In this document: piece by piece, positions 17,801 to 26,249 of the stretch
Layout of the letters: each line of letters opens with the position of its first letter
Position numbering within the stretch: the first letter of the stretch is position 1
Assembly: GCF_002284565.1 (NCBI RefSeq)
Contig: NZ_NPKI01000051.1
Coordinates: 185,104 to 249,103, forward strand
From: Mesorhizobium mediterraneum
GTDB taxonomy: Bacteria > Pseudomonadota > Alphaproteobacteria > Rhizobiales > Rhizobiaceae
Direction: 5' to 3'
DNA length: 64,000 nucleotides
Made by a program: the position numbers and the translations under genes
The notes under the pieces: model-generated
The model's input: the letters and a program-made list of their open reading frames with translations, nothing else
Database searches by the model: none
Told to the model about the DNA's origin: nothing

Positions 17801-19983
17801 TCGGTCAGTTCGGCCGTCCGCGCCTGCACCTCTTCGAACAGCCTGGCGTTCTCGATCGCGATCACCGCCTGGTCGGCGAAGGTCGTGATCAGTTCGATCT
17901 GGCGGTCCGAGAAGGGCACCGTGCGCCTGCGCGCCGCCGCGATGACGCCGATCGGATCGCCATCGCGCAACAGCGGTACGCCAAGAAAGGTGCGCGCGTC
18001 GCTCAGCTTGATCCATTCCGAGCGCGTATAGGCCGGGTCGGCGGTCGCGTCCGGGATATGCACCGTTCGCCGCTCCAATGCCGTGCGTCCGGTGGTCGTG
18101 CCGCGGTCGAGGCTGACCGGATTGGCGCGCCAGTAGTCGATCTGCGCGGCGTCCGCCGGGTGCGCCGCCACCAGATGATATTTCCCGTCATCCTTGCGCA
18201 TGTAGACATAGGCATAGTCCGCCTCGCAGAGGTGGCCGGCGGTCGTTACGATGGTGTCGAGGACCGGCTGCGCCTGCGCCGGCGAGCGGCTGATCACGCC
18301 GAGCACGTCGGAAGTGGCGGTCTGGTATTCCAGGCTTTCCTGCAGATCCCTCGTCCGCGCCTGAACCTCCTCGAACAGCCGAACGTTGGAAATGGCGATG
18401 ACGGCCTGGTCTGCGAAAGTCTTGAGCAGCGCGATCTGCTTGTCGGTGAAGGGCCGCATCTCGATGCGCCGGATCATCAGCGCTCCGACCGCCTCCCCGT
18501 CACGCAGCAGTGGGATCGCAAGGATGGTGCGGAAGCCGAGCCGGTGGGCCATTGCCCTACCAGTCGCAAAGTCTACACCCGCCTCGGTCAGGTCATGAAC
18601 ATGGACCGGTGCCCGGTCGAGCACCGCGCGACCGGTGACCACGTCACGGGCGACAGGCAGCCCGGCGTCGTCGACCGGAATTGGCCCATGATGCGCCCCG
18701 ACCGCCAAACGATCGCCCTGCCGCAGATAGATTGTCGCGTCATGGGCATCGCAGAGACGCGCGGCGCTTTCAGCGACGGCGTCGAGAACCGGTTGGATGT
18801 CGGTGGGCGACGCCGCGATGACGCGCAGGATGGAGCCCGTCGCGGTCTCGCGCTCCAGGGCCTCGGTCACTTCGCGATTGCGCGCCTGCACCTCGTCGAA
18901 CAGGCGCACGTTCTCGATCGCGATGACCGCCTGGTCGGCGAAACTCTCCACAAGTTCGATCTGGCGTTGTGAGAACGGCCCCACGGTTCGTCTCGCCATG
19001 CCGAAGACACCGATCACCTCTTGGCCTCGCTTGAGGGGGACCGAAAGGGCCGCGCGGAAATCGCCCATGGTAGCCGCTTCCGGCCTTTTGTATTCCATAT
19101 CCTTGGACACGTCGGGCACATGAACGGTTGCCCCTTCGAGGGCGGCTCGACCTTGAAATGTCCCACGCCCGATCGGGTGTGGATGGCTCTTCTCATAAGC
19201 GCGAAGTTCATCGGTCCAACCGGTCCCGGTCATGACCCGTAGCCAATCGCCATCGCGCAGTGAGATCGCGCCCATATCACCGCCGGCCAGGCGGATCGCC
19301 GAATCGAGTAGCGTCTGCAGTACGGGTTCAAGGTCGAAGGCCGACCGGCTGATTACCTTGAGCACGTCGGCCGTCGCGGTCTGCTGAGCCAGCGCTTCGC
19401 TGAGTTCGGCCGTCCGCGCCTGCACTTCTTCGAACAGCCGCACGTTCGAGATGGCCATCACGGCCTGGTCGGCGAAGGTCTTCAGAAGCTCAATCTGCCT
19501 GTCGCTGAACGGTCTCACCTCTCTTCGCCGCAGGCTAATCGCACCGATCGCTCTTCCATCGCCCACGAGAGGTGTCGCCAGAATGGTGCGAAAGCCGTAC
19601 TGAATGGCCATTTCCCGGCCTGCCGCGAATTCGGCCCCGGCTTCGGATAGGTCTTCGACCTGCACGGTCCTCGCATCGATCACCGATCGCGCCATTACCC
19701 GGTCGCGCTCCAGCGGCCACGGCGCCTCGTCGACCGCAATCGGGCCCGAATGCGCACCGAGATGGAGCATATTGTCCTTCTTGAGCCGGATGATCACGTC
19801 GTAGGCGTCGCAAAGACGGGCGGCGCTCGCCGCCACAGCGTCGAGGACCGGCTTGATATCGGTCGGCGACGAGGCGATGACGCGAAGCAGCTCGCCGGTC
19901 GCCGTCTCGCGTTCGAGGGCTTCGTTGAGCTCGAACGTGAGAAGCTCAATCCTAGCTTCGAGTTGGCCGTGTGATTCCCGCAT
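14818..19983 (-). CDS. Sensor histidine kinase with eight tandem GAF domains
   Basis: 1721-residue cytosolic kinase without a signal peptide or obvious membrane segment. Eight GAF domains of about 175-180 residues follow one another, each closing with a version of FADQAVIAIENVRLFDEVQ and a short coiled linker (EALERETATGSILRVIA, or AQQTATADVLKVIS). They are followed by a HisKA domain (phosphoacceptor in GIAHEIKNPLNF, about residue 1460) and a HATPase_c domain (N box RVLLNLISNGFYATTKR, G1 DNGTGIPPEV, G2 GEGTGLGLSLSH). At DNA level the GAF units form a repeat with a period of about 530-540 bp. Ligands are unknown; GAF domains bind cyclic nucleotides, small aromatics, heme or bilins, and a loop back from the cyclase product is conceivable. 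Overlaps the receiver gene by 4 bp. Confidence 0.93.
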   Translation of the reverse strand: MRESHGQLEARIELLTFELNEALERETATGELLRVIASSPTDIKPVLDAVAASAARLCDAYDVIIRLKKDNMLHLGAHSGPIAVDEAPWPLERDRVMARSVIDARTVQVEDLSEAGAEFAAGREMAIQYGFRTILATPLVGDGRAIGAISLRRREVRPFSDRQIELLKTFADQAVMAISNVRLFEEVQARTAELSEALAQQTATADVLKVISRSAFDLEPVLQTLLDSAIRLAGGDMGAISLRDGDWLRVMTGTGWTDELRAYEKSHPHPIGRGTFQGRAALEGATVHVPDVSKDMEYKRPEAATMGDFRAALSVPLKRGQEVIGVFGMARRTVGPFSQRQIELVESFADQAVIAIENVRLFDEVQARNREVTEALERETATGSILRVIAASPTDIQPVLDAVAESAARLCDAHDATIYLRQGDRLAVGAHHGPIPVDDAGLPVARDVVTGRAVLDRAPVHVHDLTEAGVDFATGRAMAHRLGFRTILAIPLLRDGEAVGALMIRRIEMRPFTDKQIALLKTFADQAVIAISNVRLFEEVQARTRDLQESLEYQTATSDVLGVISRSPAQAQPVLDTIVTTAGHLCEADYAYVYMRKDDGKYHLVAAHPADAAQIDYWRANPVSLDRGTTTGRTALERRTVHIPDATADPAYTRSEWIKLSDARTFLGVPLLRDGDPIGVIAAARRRTVPFSDRQIELITTFADQAVIAIENARLFEEVQARTAELTEALAQQTATADVLKVISASTFDLKAVLQTLIESAVKLCGAELGGIYMLDGDVYRISASHGDSPELRAHEEAHPNRVGRDSWVGRAALERVVVHVPDVTLDLEYGTPDVPKIGKFAAGLSVPLLREGIPIGVFSMARAKPGPFSERQIELVQTFADQAVIAIENVRLFEEVQQRTREATEALEYQTATSDVLGVISRSPTDVQPVFNMIAQSAARLCEAQFCFVYRYDGQLLHFVAHHGITEESVEIVRNTFPVAPTRGSAAERAILYLEVAQIPDLTLDSEFTHRAAAAFSGLRSVVAVPVLRDGLPIGCIAVGRAETGFLAAKQVELLKTFADQAVIAIENVRLFDEVQARTAELSESLQQQTATADVLKVISASAFDLQTVLDTLVESAVRLCRADKGCLERIIDGRFEYAAITGFPPGFREYGETHQTEPGRGSAVGRAAEELRVIQIEDVTVDPEYTHSAIAAVGGMSTVLAVPLLREGELLGTFAMIRTEVRPFNEREIELVKTFADQAVIAIQNVRLFDEVQARTADVSEALRQQTATADVLKVISRAAFDLPTVLNALVESAAKLCGASYGGIFLRYGNMLRGRATISERKTDWMMDHPIAIDRRWLSGRVALSGSIEYIPDVEEDADFNLQEFRAITDTRALMGVPMLREGKVEGVFFLGKMEPNSFTSRQGELVQTFADQAVIAIENVRLFDQVQARTEELSRSLDDLRKAQDRLVQTEKLASLGQLTAGIAHEIKNPLNFVNNFSSLSGDLVVELREALQGAAIDDKIRAEIDELSDMLKGNLDKVVQHGKRADSIVRNMLLHSRSGSGEHRPVDINAVVEESLNLAYHGARAEGKGFNIMLERNFDPGAGEVDLFPQEITRVLLNLISNGFYATTKRRAAEGETGYEPVLAASTKSLGDAVEIRIRDNGTGIPPEVKEKMFNPFFTTKPAGEGTGLGLSLSHDIVVKQHAGTIEVDTEPGAFTEFRIVLPRGAATLAKAGGNA

Positions 19984-20824
19984 GTGCAGGTTCTAGCCCT
20001 CGGTCGCACCGCTGCCCACTAAGTTGAGACACGAACCATAGGCAGAATAAAGCTAAAAATACTAGGTCACCGACGGTCGATCGATTCGTCCCCCATTCGC
20101 AGCGAGGAAGATCGGTAGCCCGACTCTCGACGTTTTTTTTCCACCGATAGAGCGGTTCGCCAGAAATCAGAACCTTTAGGTGGCACTTCCTGCTGAGGGC
20201 CTGCGTGGGCTTGATCGCGACCTTCCTGTATCTACGAGCAATGTCAGGTGTTGGCGCAACGGCGATGTTCAGGGTGGTCGCAACGTCTGCATCGGGCCGC
20301 AGCAAACATCACCTCAACGGCCGACATGGGGCGCGAGTTCGCCGTCTACTGACTAATCCGGCGGCTAGGATCGGCGGCGCAAACCGGTTCTGTTCGGGCT
20401 TGAGCTTGCCGTTCACAATACCTGCGCCATAACGGTTGTGTGGGAATGGATTTTCGCAAATCCGTCGATGAAGCGATCGATGGGGTAGGTCTGCTGGCCG
20501 GCCTGACCGGGCGATACAGCCAGTAGCCGGCGCTGGTGGTCAGAGAGCGTCCTCGGTTCGGGCTCGCGATCGGAACCCGGTCGAGATCGTCTCTGAACGG
20601 AAGACGGCCCCGTTGCCGCTGATGATCTGAGATGAACAAACACCCGAAACGGAGCCGGGGTACCGATCGACCGAGTCGACAAAAGCGCCGCGATCGGCCG
20701 AGGGAGACGGACAACAAGCGCCTTGCCGATCAGATTCGCAAGTTTCTCCGTAAGCACTATGCGAGTAAATATCGAGTGCGGTAAACAGTGGTCGCTCCAC
20801 TTGGAACAAGAAGGGGAGATCGTC
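19984..20824. other. Long intergenic region, no gene recognised
   Basis: About 840 bp between the kinase start and the pterin dehydratase gene. Overlapping minus-strand frames (for example 20413-20997) lack domain features and run antisense into the next gene. A short stretch near 20315 (acggccgacat followed by ggggcgc) resembles one near 22013 (acggccgacattgggcgc), suggesting a dispersed, degraded intergenic sequence family. Promoters for both flanking genes must lie here, but none could be assigned. Confidence 0.5.
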
Positions 20825-21163
20825 ATGGCAGAGAGCATTGCCCAGAAAACCTGTACACCTTGCCGCGGCGGCATACCGCCGCTGACCGAGAAGGAAGCCA
20901 GCGGATATCTTTCCCAGACGCCCGGCTGGAATCTTCTGGAGGCCGGACACCTGATACGCCGCAAATTTAAGTTTGCGGATTTCCGGGAAGCACTCACCTT
21001 CGTCGACGGGGTCGGCCGGTTGGCGGAAGAGGAAGGGCACCATCCGGAAATCTGCTTCGGCTGGGGCTACGCGGAAATCTCGCTGCAGACCCATAAGATC
21101 AGAGGCCTGCACGAGAACGATTTCATCATGGCAGCGAAGATCAATCAGCTAGCTGGTCTGTAA
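20825..21163 (+). CDS. Pterin-4a-carbinolamine dehydratase-like protein
   Basis: 112-residue protein of the PhhB/DCoH family, which recycles 4a-hydroxytetrahydropterin after aromatic amino acid hydroxylation. The active-site pattern is present: EEEGHHPEICFGWGYAEISL followed by THKIRGLHENDF. The N terminus has CTPCRGGIPPLTEKEA, and the fold-typical stretch GWNLLEAGHLIRRKFKFADF follows. An open frame extends upstream, but ATG at 20825 is preceded by an aaggggag ribosome site and gives the family length. No aromatic hydroxylase gene is nearby, so it may instead serve molybdopterin or another pterin. Confidence 0.87.
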   Translation: MAESIAQKTCTPCRGGIPPLTEKEASGYLSQTPGWNLLEAGHLIRRKFKFADFREALTFVDGVGRLAEEEGHHPEICFGWGYAEISLQTHKIRGLHENDFIMAAKINQLAGL

Positions 21164-21333
21164 GCGCCGCCCTTGCTCAGCGCAGGCCGAGCTGCGTGTC
21201 GCACTTTGCTATCGAAATCTGGAACCGCTGCCGATAGACGGTTCCAGATTATCCCCATGCCCCAAAGAAACCACGTGGTCTGCTGAAACCCAAGCCCTCC
21301 CAAATCGTTGTGGTGTTAAACGGAGGACCGACT

Positions 21334-21705
21334 ATGCGCAATTTCCTGATCAATACGGTCCTTGCCTTGGCAATGGGCATTTCGGGCTTGCCGCTGATTA
21401 CCGGCTCCACCGCGGCACAAGAATTCGAGTTCAGCATCGGCCGCGATGGCCCGCAACTGCGCACGCGCGAACGTTGCGATCCTTACGAAGACGATGACTG
21501 CTACGAAGATCGTTATGTCGAGCAGCGGGTCGTTCGTCGCGGCTGCACGGAAGGCCAAGCGCTCGACAAGGCCGAGCGGATAGGTGTCCGACGGGCACGC
21601 ATCGTCTCGGCGGGTCGTCGCACCATCGAAGTGCGCGGTCGGTCGCGCGATGGTGAGCGCGTCTATCTGACTTTCGGCCGCGAGCGCGGCTGCCCCGTCT
21701 ATTGA
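21334..21705 (+). CDS. Small secreted protein of unknown function
   Basis: About 123 residues starting MRNFLINTVLALAMGISGLP, a clear Sec signal peptide with likely cleavage after TAAQ. The mature part is charged and has two halves: an acidic, cysteine-containing stretch (RERCDPYEDDDCYEDRY) and a basic stretch (RRARIVSAGRRTIEVRGRSR) ending in GRERGCPVY. Four cysteines could form two disulfides in the periplasm. The pattern resembles small rhizobial periplasmic proteins sometimes called antifreeze-like, but no function is known. The start is chosen because of the cggagg ribosome site 6 bp upstream. Confidence 0.75.
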   Translation: MRNFLINTVLALAMGISGLPLITGSTAAQEFEFSIGRDGPQLRTRERCDPYEDDDCYEDRYVEQRVVRRGCTEGQALDKAERIGVRRARIVSAGRRTIEVRGRSRDGERVYLTFGRERGCPVY

Positions 21706-22138
21706 CGCAAGTCAGTGCGAGCCGATGACCACGGCGATAGGTGCCGAGTGTGCGGGCGGAGTAAGACCGTCCAGGGCTAGGCTGTGGGACCGCCAGAAGT
21801 TGGACTACCCCTTGGGGCAACTCCCGCTAGCGCGAACGCCCGCTTTGGAGAGGTGCCGGGAACGTGCGGTCATGTGTAGGGTTTCGGATGCCGGCCCAAG
21901 CGAAAGCCTGTCCTCCGGCAGGGGGCCGGCGTCGGAAAGCCTCCAGGGAAGGAAACCGCGACCTCAATATGTATGCCGGCAATGCTTACGGAAAGTGGCA
22001 AAGCTGGCCTCGACGGCCGACATTGGGCGCAAAGCTGCCATTCCTTACGTGCGCGGAAACCGTCGTCTATTCAGCCGGGGCGAGCTAGAGTCCGCTTTGG
22101 GTCAAGACTCGGTCGCTTGAAGTGATTGCGGTTTGACC
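21706..22138. other. Intergenic region, no gene recognised
   Basis: Convergent gap between the small secreted protein gene and the AsmA-like gene. Short frames on both strands show no domain or reliable start. It contains the stretch acggccgacattgggcgc near 22013 that resembles one in the gap before the pterin dehydratase gene. No strong terminator hairpin was identified by eye. Confidence 0.45.
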
Positions 22139-25100
22139 TCACCGATACTCGAAGATCGACCTGAAAATTCCGGGCGCGATCACCGACAGCGGATTGACGT
22201 CCAGTTTCGGTTTGTTGGCATCGCCCCTGAGCCGGTAGGTCACGCCGATCAGGCCGCGATCGCGGCCATTGCCGAGCAGCGCGCCGAAAAGCGGAAGTTC
22301 GCCGAAGATGCGGTTGAGGCCATAGACCGGCATGAACGTGCCGGTCATGTCCATGTTGTTGTTCCGGTCGTAGAGCGTGCCCTGGAAGGTGGTGCCGATG
22401 CGTGGACCGCGCAGCACGCCATTGGCCAGCTTGAGATAGCCGGCGCCCTTCTCGATCTCGGAAAAGCCGCGCTCGAACTTCACTCTCGACGTGTCGATAT
22501 TGGCTTTGACGGCTTCGTTGAGGCTGCGGCTGTCGCCGGCCGGCGTCGTCGATACGAGCGAGGCGAGTTTCGGCTCGTTGACCACGAAGAAGTTGCTCGA
22601 ATCGACCTGGCCCTTCATCGGCCCATCGCTTGCCCCCGCGAGCGCCAGTGTGATCGAACCGCCCTCCATATGCTCGTAAATGTTGAGGAACCGCAGGATG
22701 GCGCCGGCATCGGCCGACGTCATGTTGAGGGCGCGCCTGCCGGCGCCGGTCGTATTGCTGATGCTTATGGCAGCACCCGAACTTGCCGTGGCGCTCACCC
22801 TGAGCCCGTTCACCCTGGAGCCGGCGGCGCTGTAGTCGAGCTTCAGGTTCGACAGTGTCTCGTTGTGGAAGCCGGTCAGGGAATTGACATCGGCGCTGAC
22901 GGAAATTGCGTCGGAACCCGTGGCCTTGGTGGCGGTGTCGACATCGGACGTGAATTGCTTGATCAGCGAGCGTGCGTCCAGCGCGTTGCCGCTGATGTCG
23001 ATAGCGTAGCCCTTGCCCGATCGTTTCACCGACACGGCAACGTCGTCTCCCCGGTTCAACGTGACCTTGCTGAACCGCGCCGAGGACAGGGCGCCGTTGA
23101 CCAGCACCACGCCGCCGTCGATCGAAAAAGTCTTTCCATCCAGGTCGAAGTCGGACAGCGTCGTGGTGTCGCCGGACTTGGTCATGGCAAATGTGACCTT
23201 GGCTGGAATGCCGGGTCCCTTGCTCCAGCCTGCCCACGGAATGTCCAGCCTGGCGTTGGTCAGGTCCGCCGAAACAGTCTGGTTGCTGCCGCCGCTCTTG
23301 TCGATCGCAACCTTGATGGTTCCGGAAAGCAGCGCCGACAGGCCAGGCATGGCGGTTGCGCGCATCTTGTCGTCGAGCACCAGCGCCACTTTCCGGCTGC
23401 GTGGCGGCCCGGCATTGTTGAGCGGCTCGATCAGGTCGAGCTCGGCTGGAATGCCGTTCAGCAGCGCCTTGGCGGAGATCACGGCCCGATTGGGCTCGAC
23501 AGTGATCGAACCGTTGGCCTGCGTCACTGCCTGGCCTTCGAACGGCTTGGCCAGCGACAGGTCCTTGTAGTCGAGCGCCACCAGCCAATCGAGCTTCGAG
23601 GTGTCGACGCCAGATTGCAACGGAATGTCCGCTCTCACGTGGCCGGTCACCGTGCCGGACAGGTCGTCCGGCAGCAGGCCGACATGGCGCATGGCGTTGA
23701 TCGGCTCATAGGAGGCGAGTTCGGCGATTGCAGACGCCTCGCCGGCGACGTCGATGTCGAGCGCGCCGATCACCGGCGGGCGGTTTGCCGCCTTGACCGT
23801 CATCGTGCCGTTGCTCGCCGCCACCGTGCGGCCGCTGACCATATAGACGTTGCCCGAGGAGAGCCTGACGTCGACGTCGTTGCCGTGGAATTCAACAACG
23901 CCGACGGCATCGCGTATAGGCGGAATGTGACCGGCCGTATCGAAGCGCGCTCCTTCGATCTGGAAACGGCCGAACACTTCATCGGAAGATAGCGGAATCC
24001 CGTTGCCCAGGCGCCCCGGCACAACCTGGAACTGCAGGCTGGCGTCAACGACGCGGCCGCCGAACAGGTTCTTCAGCACCCAAAGGCGGGCGTTTCGCGC
24101 GGAAAACCAGGGCCACAACTGCTTGACATGCGAGACCGGCATGTCGTGGACGTTGAAGGCAACGGATATGCCCGGCACCTTTGCCTCAACGAACTCGACC
24201 GACGCCGTGCCCAGCGCCTCGCTGGCTCCCCCGGACCTGATCCCGATCTGCTCGGCCACGAGCTTATGGCTCCTGGTCTGGTAGACGCCGGCGACGCGGG
24301 CGATGAAATCCAGCGCAGGTTCAGATGATTCCAAAGGCGCCAGCGTCGAACGGTCGCTGGTCAGGTCGTAGCGATAGGACGGCTCCTCGCCCGTTGTTCC
24401 AGTCGCCGGCTTCGGCCCGATCGAACCGGCGAAATCGAACGTCGAGCGACCGGTCCTCACCTGCAGCCTGTCCACCTGTATCTTGTTGGCGCCGGCGACA
24501 AGCGTCGCATCGAGATCGACATCGGCTGGAAGCATCCCCGCACGCGGGCCGAGATCGAGCACGGAGCCGGCGAGCGACAACGAGGCCGTCAGCCGCGACG
24601 CGTTCTCGCCGGATCCTTCCGATCCCGCCAACTTCAAGGCAATCGCGCCCAGCTTCCCGCCTGGCGCTGCCGCGGCCTTGCCGGCCTCCGCCATCTCGAC
24701 GCTCGCATCCAATGCCGTCACGAGCCGCGTCGTCGTATCGCGGGTGGCTGTGGCAGCGACGGTGAGTGCCCTGCCGTCGACATCCGCGTAGGATGAAAAC
24801 TCCATGCCGCCCGGCCCCGACTGCGCAACGGTGGCGTCGGTGATCCGGACCAGTTTGACCGCGCCGGCCTCAGGCAGAACGAGGTCGACATTGCTGAGGT
24901 CGATCTGGCGCATCGAATCCACCTGCACCGTGTCGAGCGCGCGGTTGAGGTTGGCAAAGACCGCATCGGATAGTCTTTCCGGATCGATGAGGCCGTCGTC
25001 ATTGCGCAGCGCCGCCGTCCAGTCGCCAGCAGTCGGGATCGCCGCCATCATGATGCGCGCGTCGGAAATCCTGGCGCTGGTGAGCCGCACCTCGCCGGAA

Positions 25101-25576
25101 AGCAGCGGTATCAGCCTAATGCCGAAGCGGACCCGTCCGGCATCGGCCATCGGCTTGCCGTCGGCGGTCTTGAGGCTGACGTCGCTGACCTGCAGCGCGA
25201 TGAAGCTCGATCCGTCGAGCGTGAGACGGGCCGGTCCGACCGCAACATCGACGTCGACGCCGGCCAATTTCTCGATGGCTATTTCCGCCTCGGTCCGCAG
25301 CCGCTCGGTGCCGAAACCGGAAATGCCGATCGCATACACAGCGACAACGGCCAGCAGCACGAGGGCCACAAGGCCGGCAAACAGCCGTGCAAGAACACGA
25401 ACGCCGCGGCCGATCGACGCTTGGCCGAGCGGCGGCACGCGGCACGCGGACGGGAAGGCCCCCAGGTCGGTGATCTCATCACGCCTGAATCTGATCTTCT
25501 CGTGCTGCGGCTGCTCCTGATCCACGCAATTTTCCGTTGAACGAACTCGACCGGTGGACGAATCCCGGTTTGACAT
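22139..25576 (-). CDS. Large AsmA/YhdP-like (DUF3971) envelope protein
   Basis: 1145-residue protein with a cytosolic N-terminal tail of about 60 residues, one membrane segment (ARLFAGLVALVLLAVVAVYA) and a long periplasmic beta-rich body. The pattern matches AsmA-like YhdP/DUF3971 proteins, now seen as bridge-like lipid transfer proteins moving phospholipid between inner and outer membranes. Typical features are KLAGVDVDVAVGPARLTLDG just after the anchor, repeated short beta strands rich in D, G and S, and a C-terminal segment (GTLYDRNNNMDMTGTFMPVY, FGELPLFGALLG, GVTYRLRG) characteristic of the family. ATG at 25576 is preferred over the longer frame to 25657, which would run into the divergent peroxiredoxin gene start at 25622. 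Confidence 0.85.
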   Translation of the reverse strand: MSNRDSSTGRVRSTENCVDQEQPQHEKIRFRRDEITDLGAFPSACRVPPLGQASIGRGVRVLARLFAGLVALVLLAVVAVYAIGISGFGTERLRTEAEIAIEKLAGVDVDVAVGPARLTLDGSSFIALQVSDVSLKTADGKPMADAGRVRFGIRLIPLLSGEVRLTSARISDARIMMAAIPTAGDWTAALRNDDGLIDPERLSDAVFANLNRALDTVQVDSMRQIDLSNVDLVLPEAGAVKLVRITDATVAQSGPGGMEFSSYADVDGRALTVAATATRDTTTRLVTALDASVEMAEAGKAAAAPGGKLGAIALKLAGSEGSGENASRLTASLSLAGSVLDLGPRAGMLPADVDLDATLVAGANKIQVDRLQVRTGRSTFDFAGSIGPKPATGTTGEEPSYRYDLTSDRSTLAPLESSEPALDFIARVAGVYQTRSHKLVAEQIGIRSGGASEALGTASVEFVEAKVPGISVAFNVHDMPVSHVKQLWPWFSARNARLWVLKNLFGGRVVDASLQFQVVPGRLGNGIPLSSDEVFGRFQIEGARFDTAGHIPPIRDAVGVVEFHGNDVDVRLSSGNVYMVSGRTVAASNGTMTVKAANRPPVIGALDIDVAGEASAIAELASYEPINAMRHVGLLPDDLSGTVTGHVRADIPLQSGVDTSKLDWLVALDYKDLSLAKPFEGQAVTQANGSITVEPNRAVISAKALLNGIPAELDLIEPLNNAGPPRSRKVALVLDDKMRATAMPGLSALLSGTIKVAIDKSGGSNQTVSADLTNARLDIPWAGWSKGPGIPAKVTFAMTKSGDTTTLSDFDLDGKTFSIDGGVVLVNGALSSARFSKVTLNRGDDVAVSVKRSGKGYAIDISGNALDARSLIKQFTSDVDTATKATGSDAISVSADVNSLTGFHNETLSNLKLDYSAAGSRVNGLRVSATASSGAAISISNTTGAGRRALNMTSADAGAILRFLNIYEHMEGGSITLALAGASDGPMKGQVDSSNFFVVNEPKLASLVSTTPAGDSRSLNEAVKANIDTSRVKFERGFSEIEKGAGYLKLANGVLRGPRIGTTFQGTLYDRNNNMDMTGTFMPVYGLNRIFGELPLFGALLGNGRDRGLIGVTYRLRGDANKPKLDVNPLSVIAPGIFRSIFEYR

Positions 25577-25621
25577 TATATCGATGCGGCTTGGCGCGTA
25601 ACCACAAACAAGGGCATCGAT

Positions 25622-26090
25622 ATGGCTGATCTCGACGTCGGCGAGCTTGCGCCGCAATTCGAACTTCCCCGAGACGGCGGCGGATCACTCAACCTCGCGG
25701 CATTGCTGGGAAAGCCGGTCGTACTTTACTTCTATCCGCAGGACGACACCACAGGCTGCACCAATGAGGCGATCGGCTTTTCGCAGTTGAAGCCGGAATT
25801 CGAAAAGCTCGGTGCCGTCGTGATCGGCCTGTCGCCGGACAGCGTCCGAAAAACACGACAAATTCAAATCGAAATACGGCCTCACCGTCGATCTTGTCGC
25901 CGACGAGGAGCGCAAGGTGATCGAAGCCTATCGTCTGTGGGTCGAGAAGAAGCTTTATGGCCGCCGCTATATGGGCGTCGAGCGTGCAACGTTCCTGATC
26001 GGCAGCGACGGACGAATTGCCAGGATCTGGCGGAACGTTCGCGTCAAGGGCCACGCCGAGGCGGTGCTGGAGGCGGTGCGGGCGCTTTGA
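25622..26090 (+). pseudogene. Peroxiredoxin (Bcp/PrxQ type) with a frameshift
   Basis: The 5' part encodes a thiol peroxidase of the Bcp/PrxQ group: VGELAPQFELPRDGGGSLNL, then VVLYFYPQDDTTGCTNEAIG with the peroxidatic cysteine. After SPDSVRK the frame breaks in a run of five A (about 25849-25853). The next frame carries the rest: HDKFKSKYGLTVDLVADEER, YGRRYMGVERATFLI, GRIARIWRNVRVKGHAEAV, ending at TGA 26090. Removing one A would restore a 155-residue protein of family length. Either the gene is truly broken, or the A run holds a sequencing error; nothing else in the gene looks decayed. Divergent from the AsmA-like gene with only 45 bp between starts. Confidence 0.8.
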
Positions 26091-26100
26091 CGGCAGCCAA

Positions 26101-26136
26101 CGTGAGGCGTGAGACGCGCAAAATCTGCGCCTCACG
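26101..26136 (+). terminator. Hairpin downstream of the peroxiredoxin gene
   Basis: cgtgaggcg (26101-26109) pairs perfectly with cgcctcacg (26128-26136) across an 18-base loop, 10 bp after the peroxiredoxin stop codon. No T tract follows, so it may be a transcript-stabilising or Rho-assisted end rather than a classical intrinsic terminator. Confidence 0.45.
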
Positions 26137-26249
26137 CTAATTCGGGCACAACACATGGGTGTAAGGCGTTGCGCGCAAGCAACCGACCGTTAACCTTAAT
26201 GATGTGTAATCAGGCTTGTCGTTTGGTGTCGTAACGAAAGCTTGGTCCC

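Noticed and set aside
14818..19983. CRISPR-like array, because short sequences recur at regular distance
   Set aside because: The recurring segments are about 535 bp apart and encode the ends of GAF domains in an open frame.
20413..21112. Two overlapping minus-strand frames of about 190 residues
   Set aside because: They run antisense through the pterin dehydratase gene and have no recognisable domain.
22133..23992. 619-residue plus-strand frame opposite the AsmA-like gene
   Set aside because: Long only because of codon bias of the true minus-strand gene; no conserved motif, no ribosome site.
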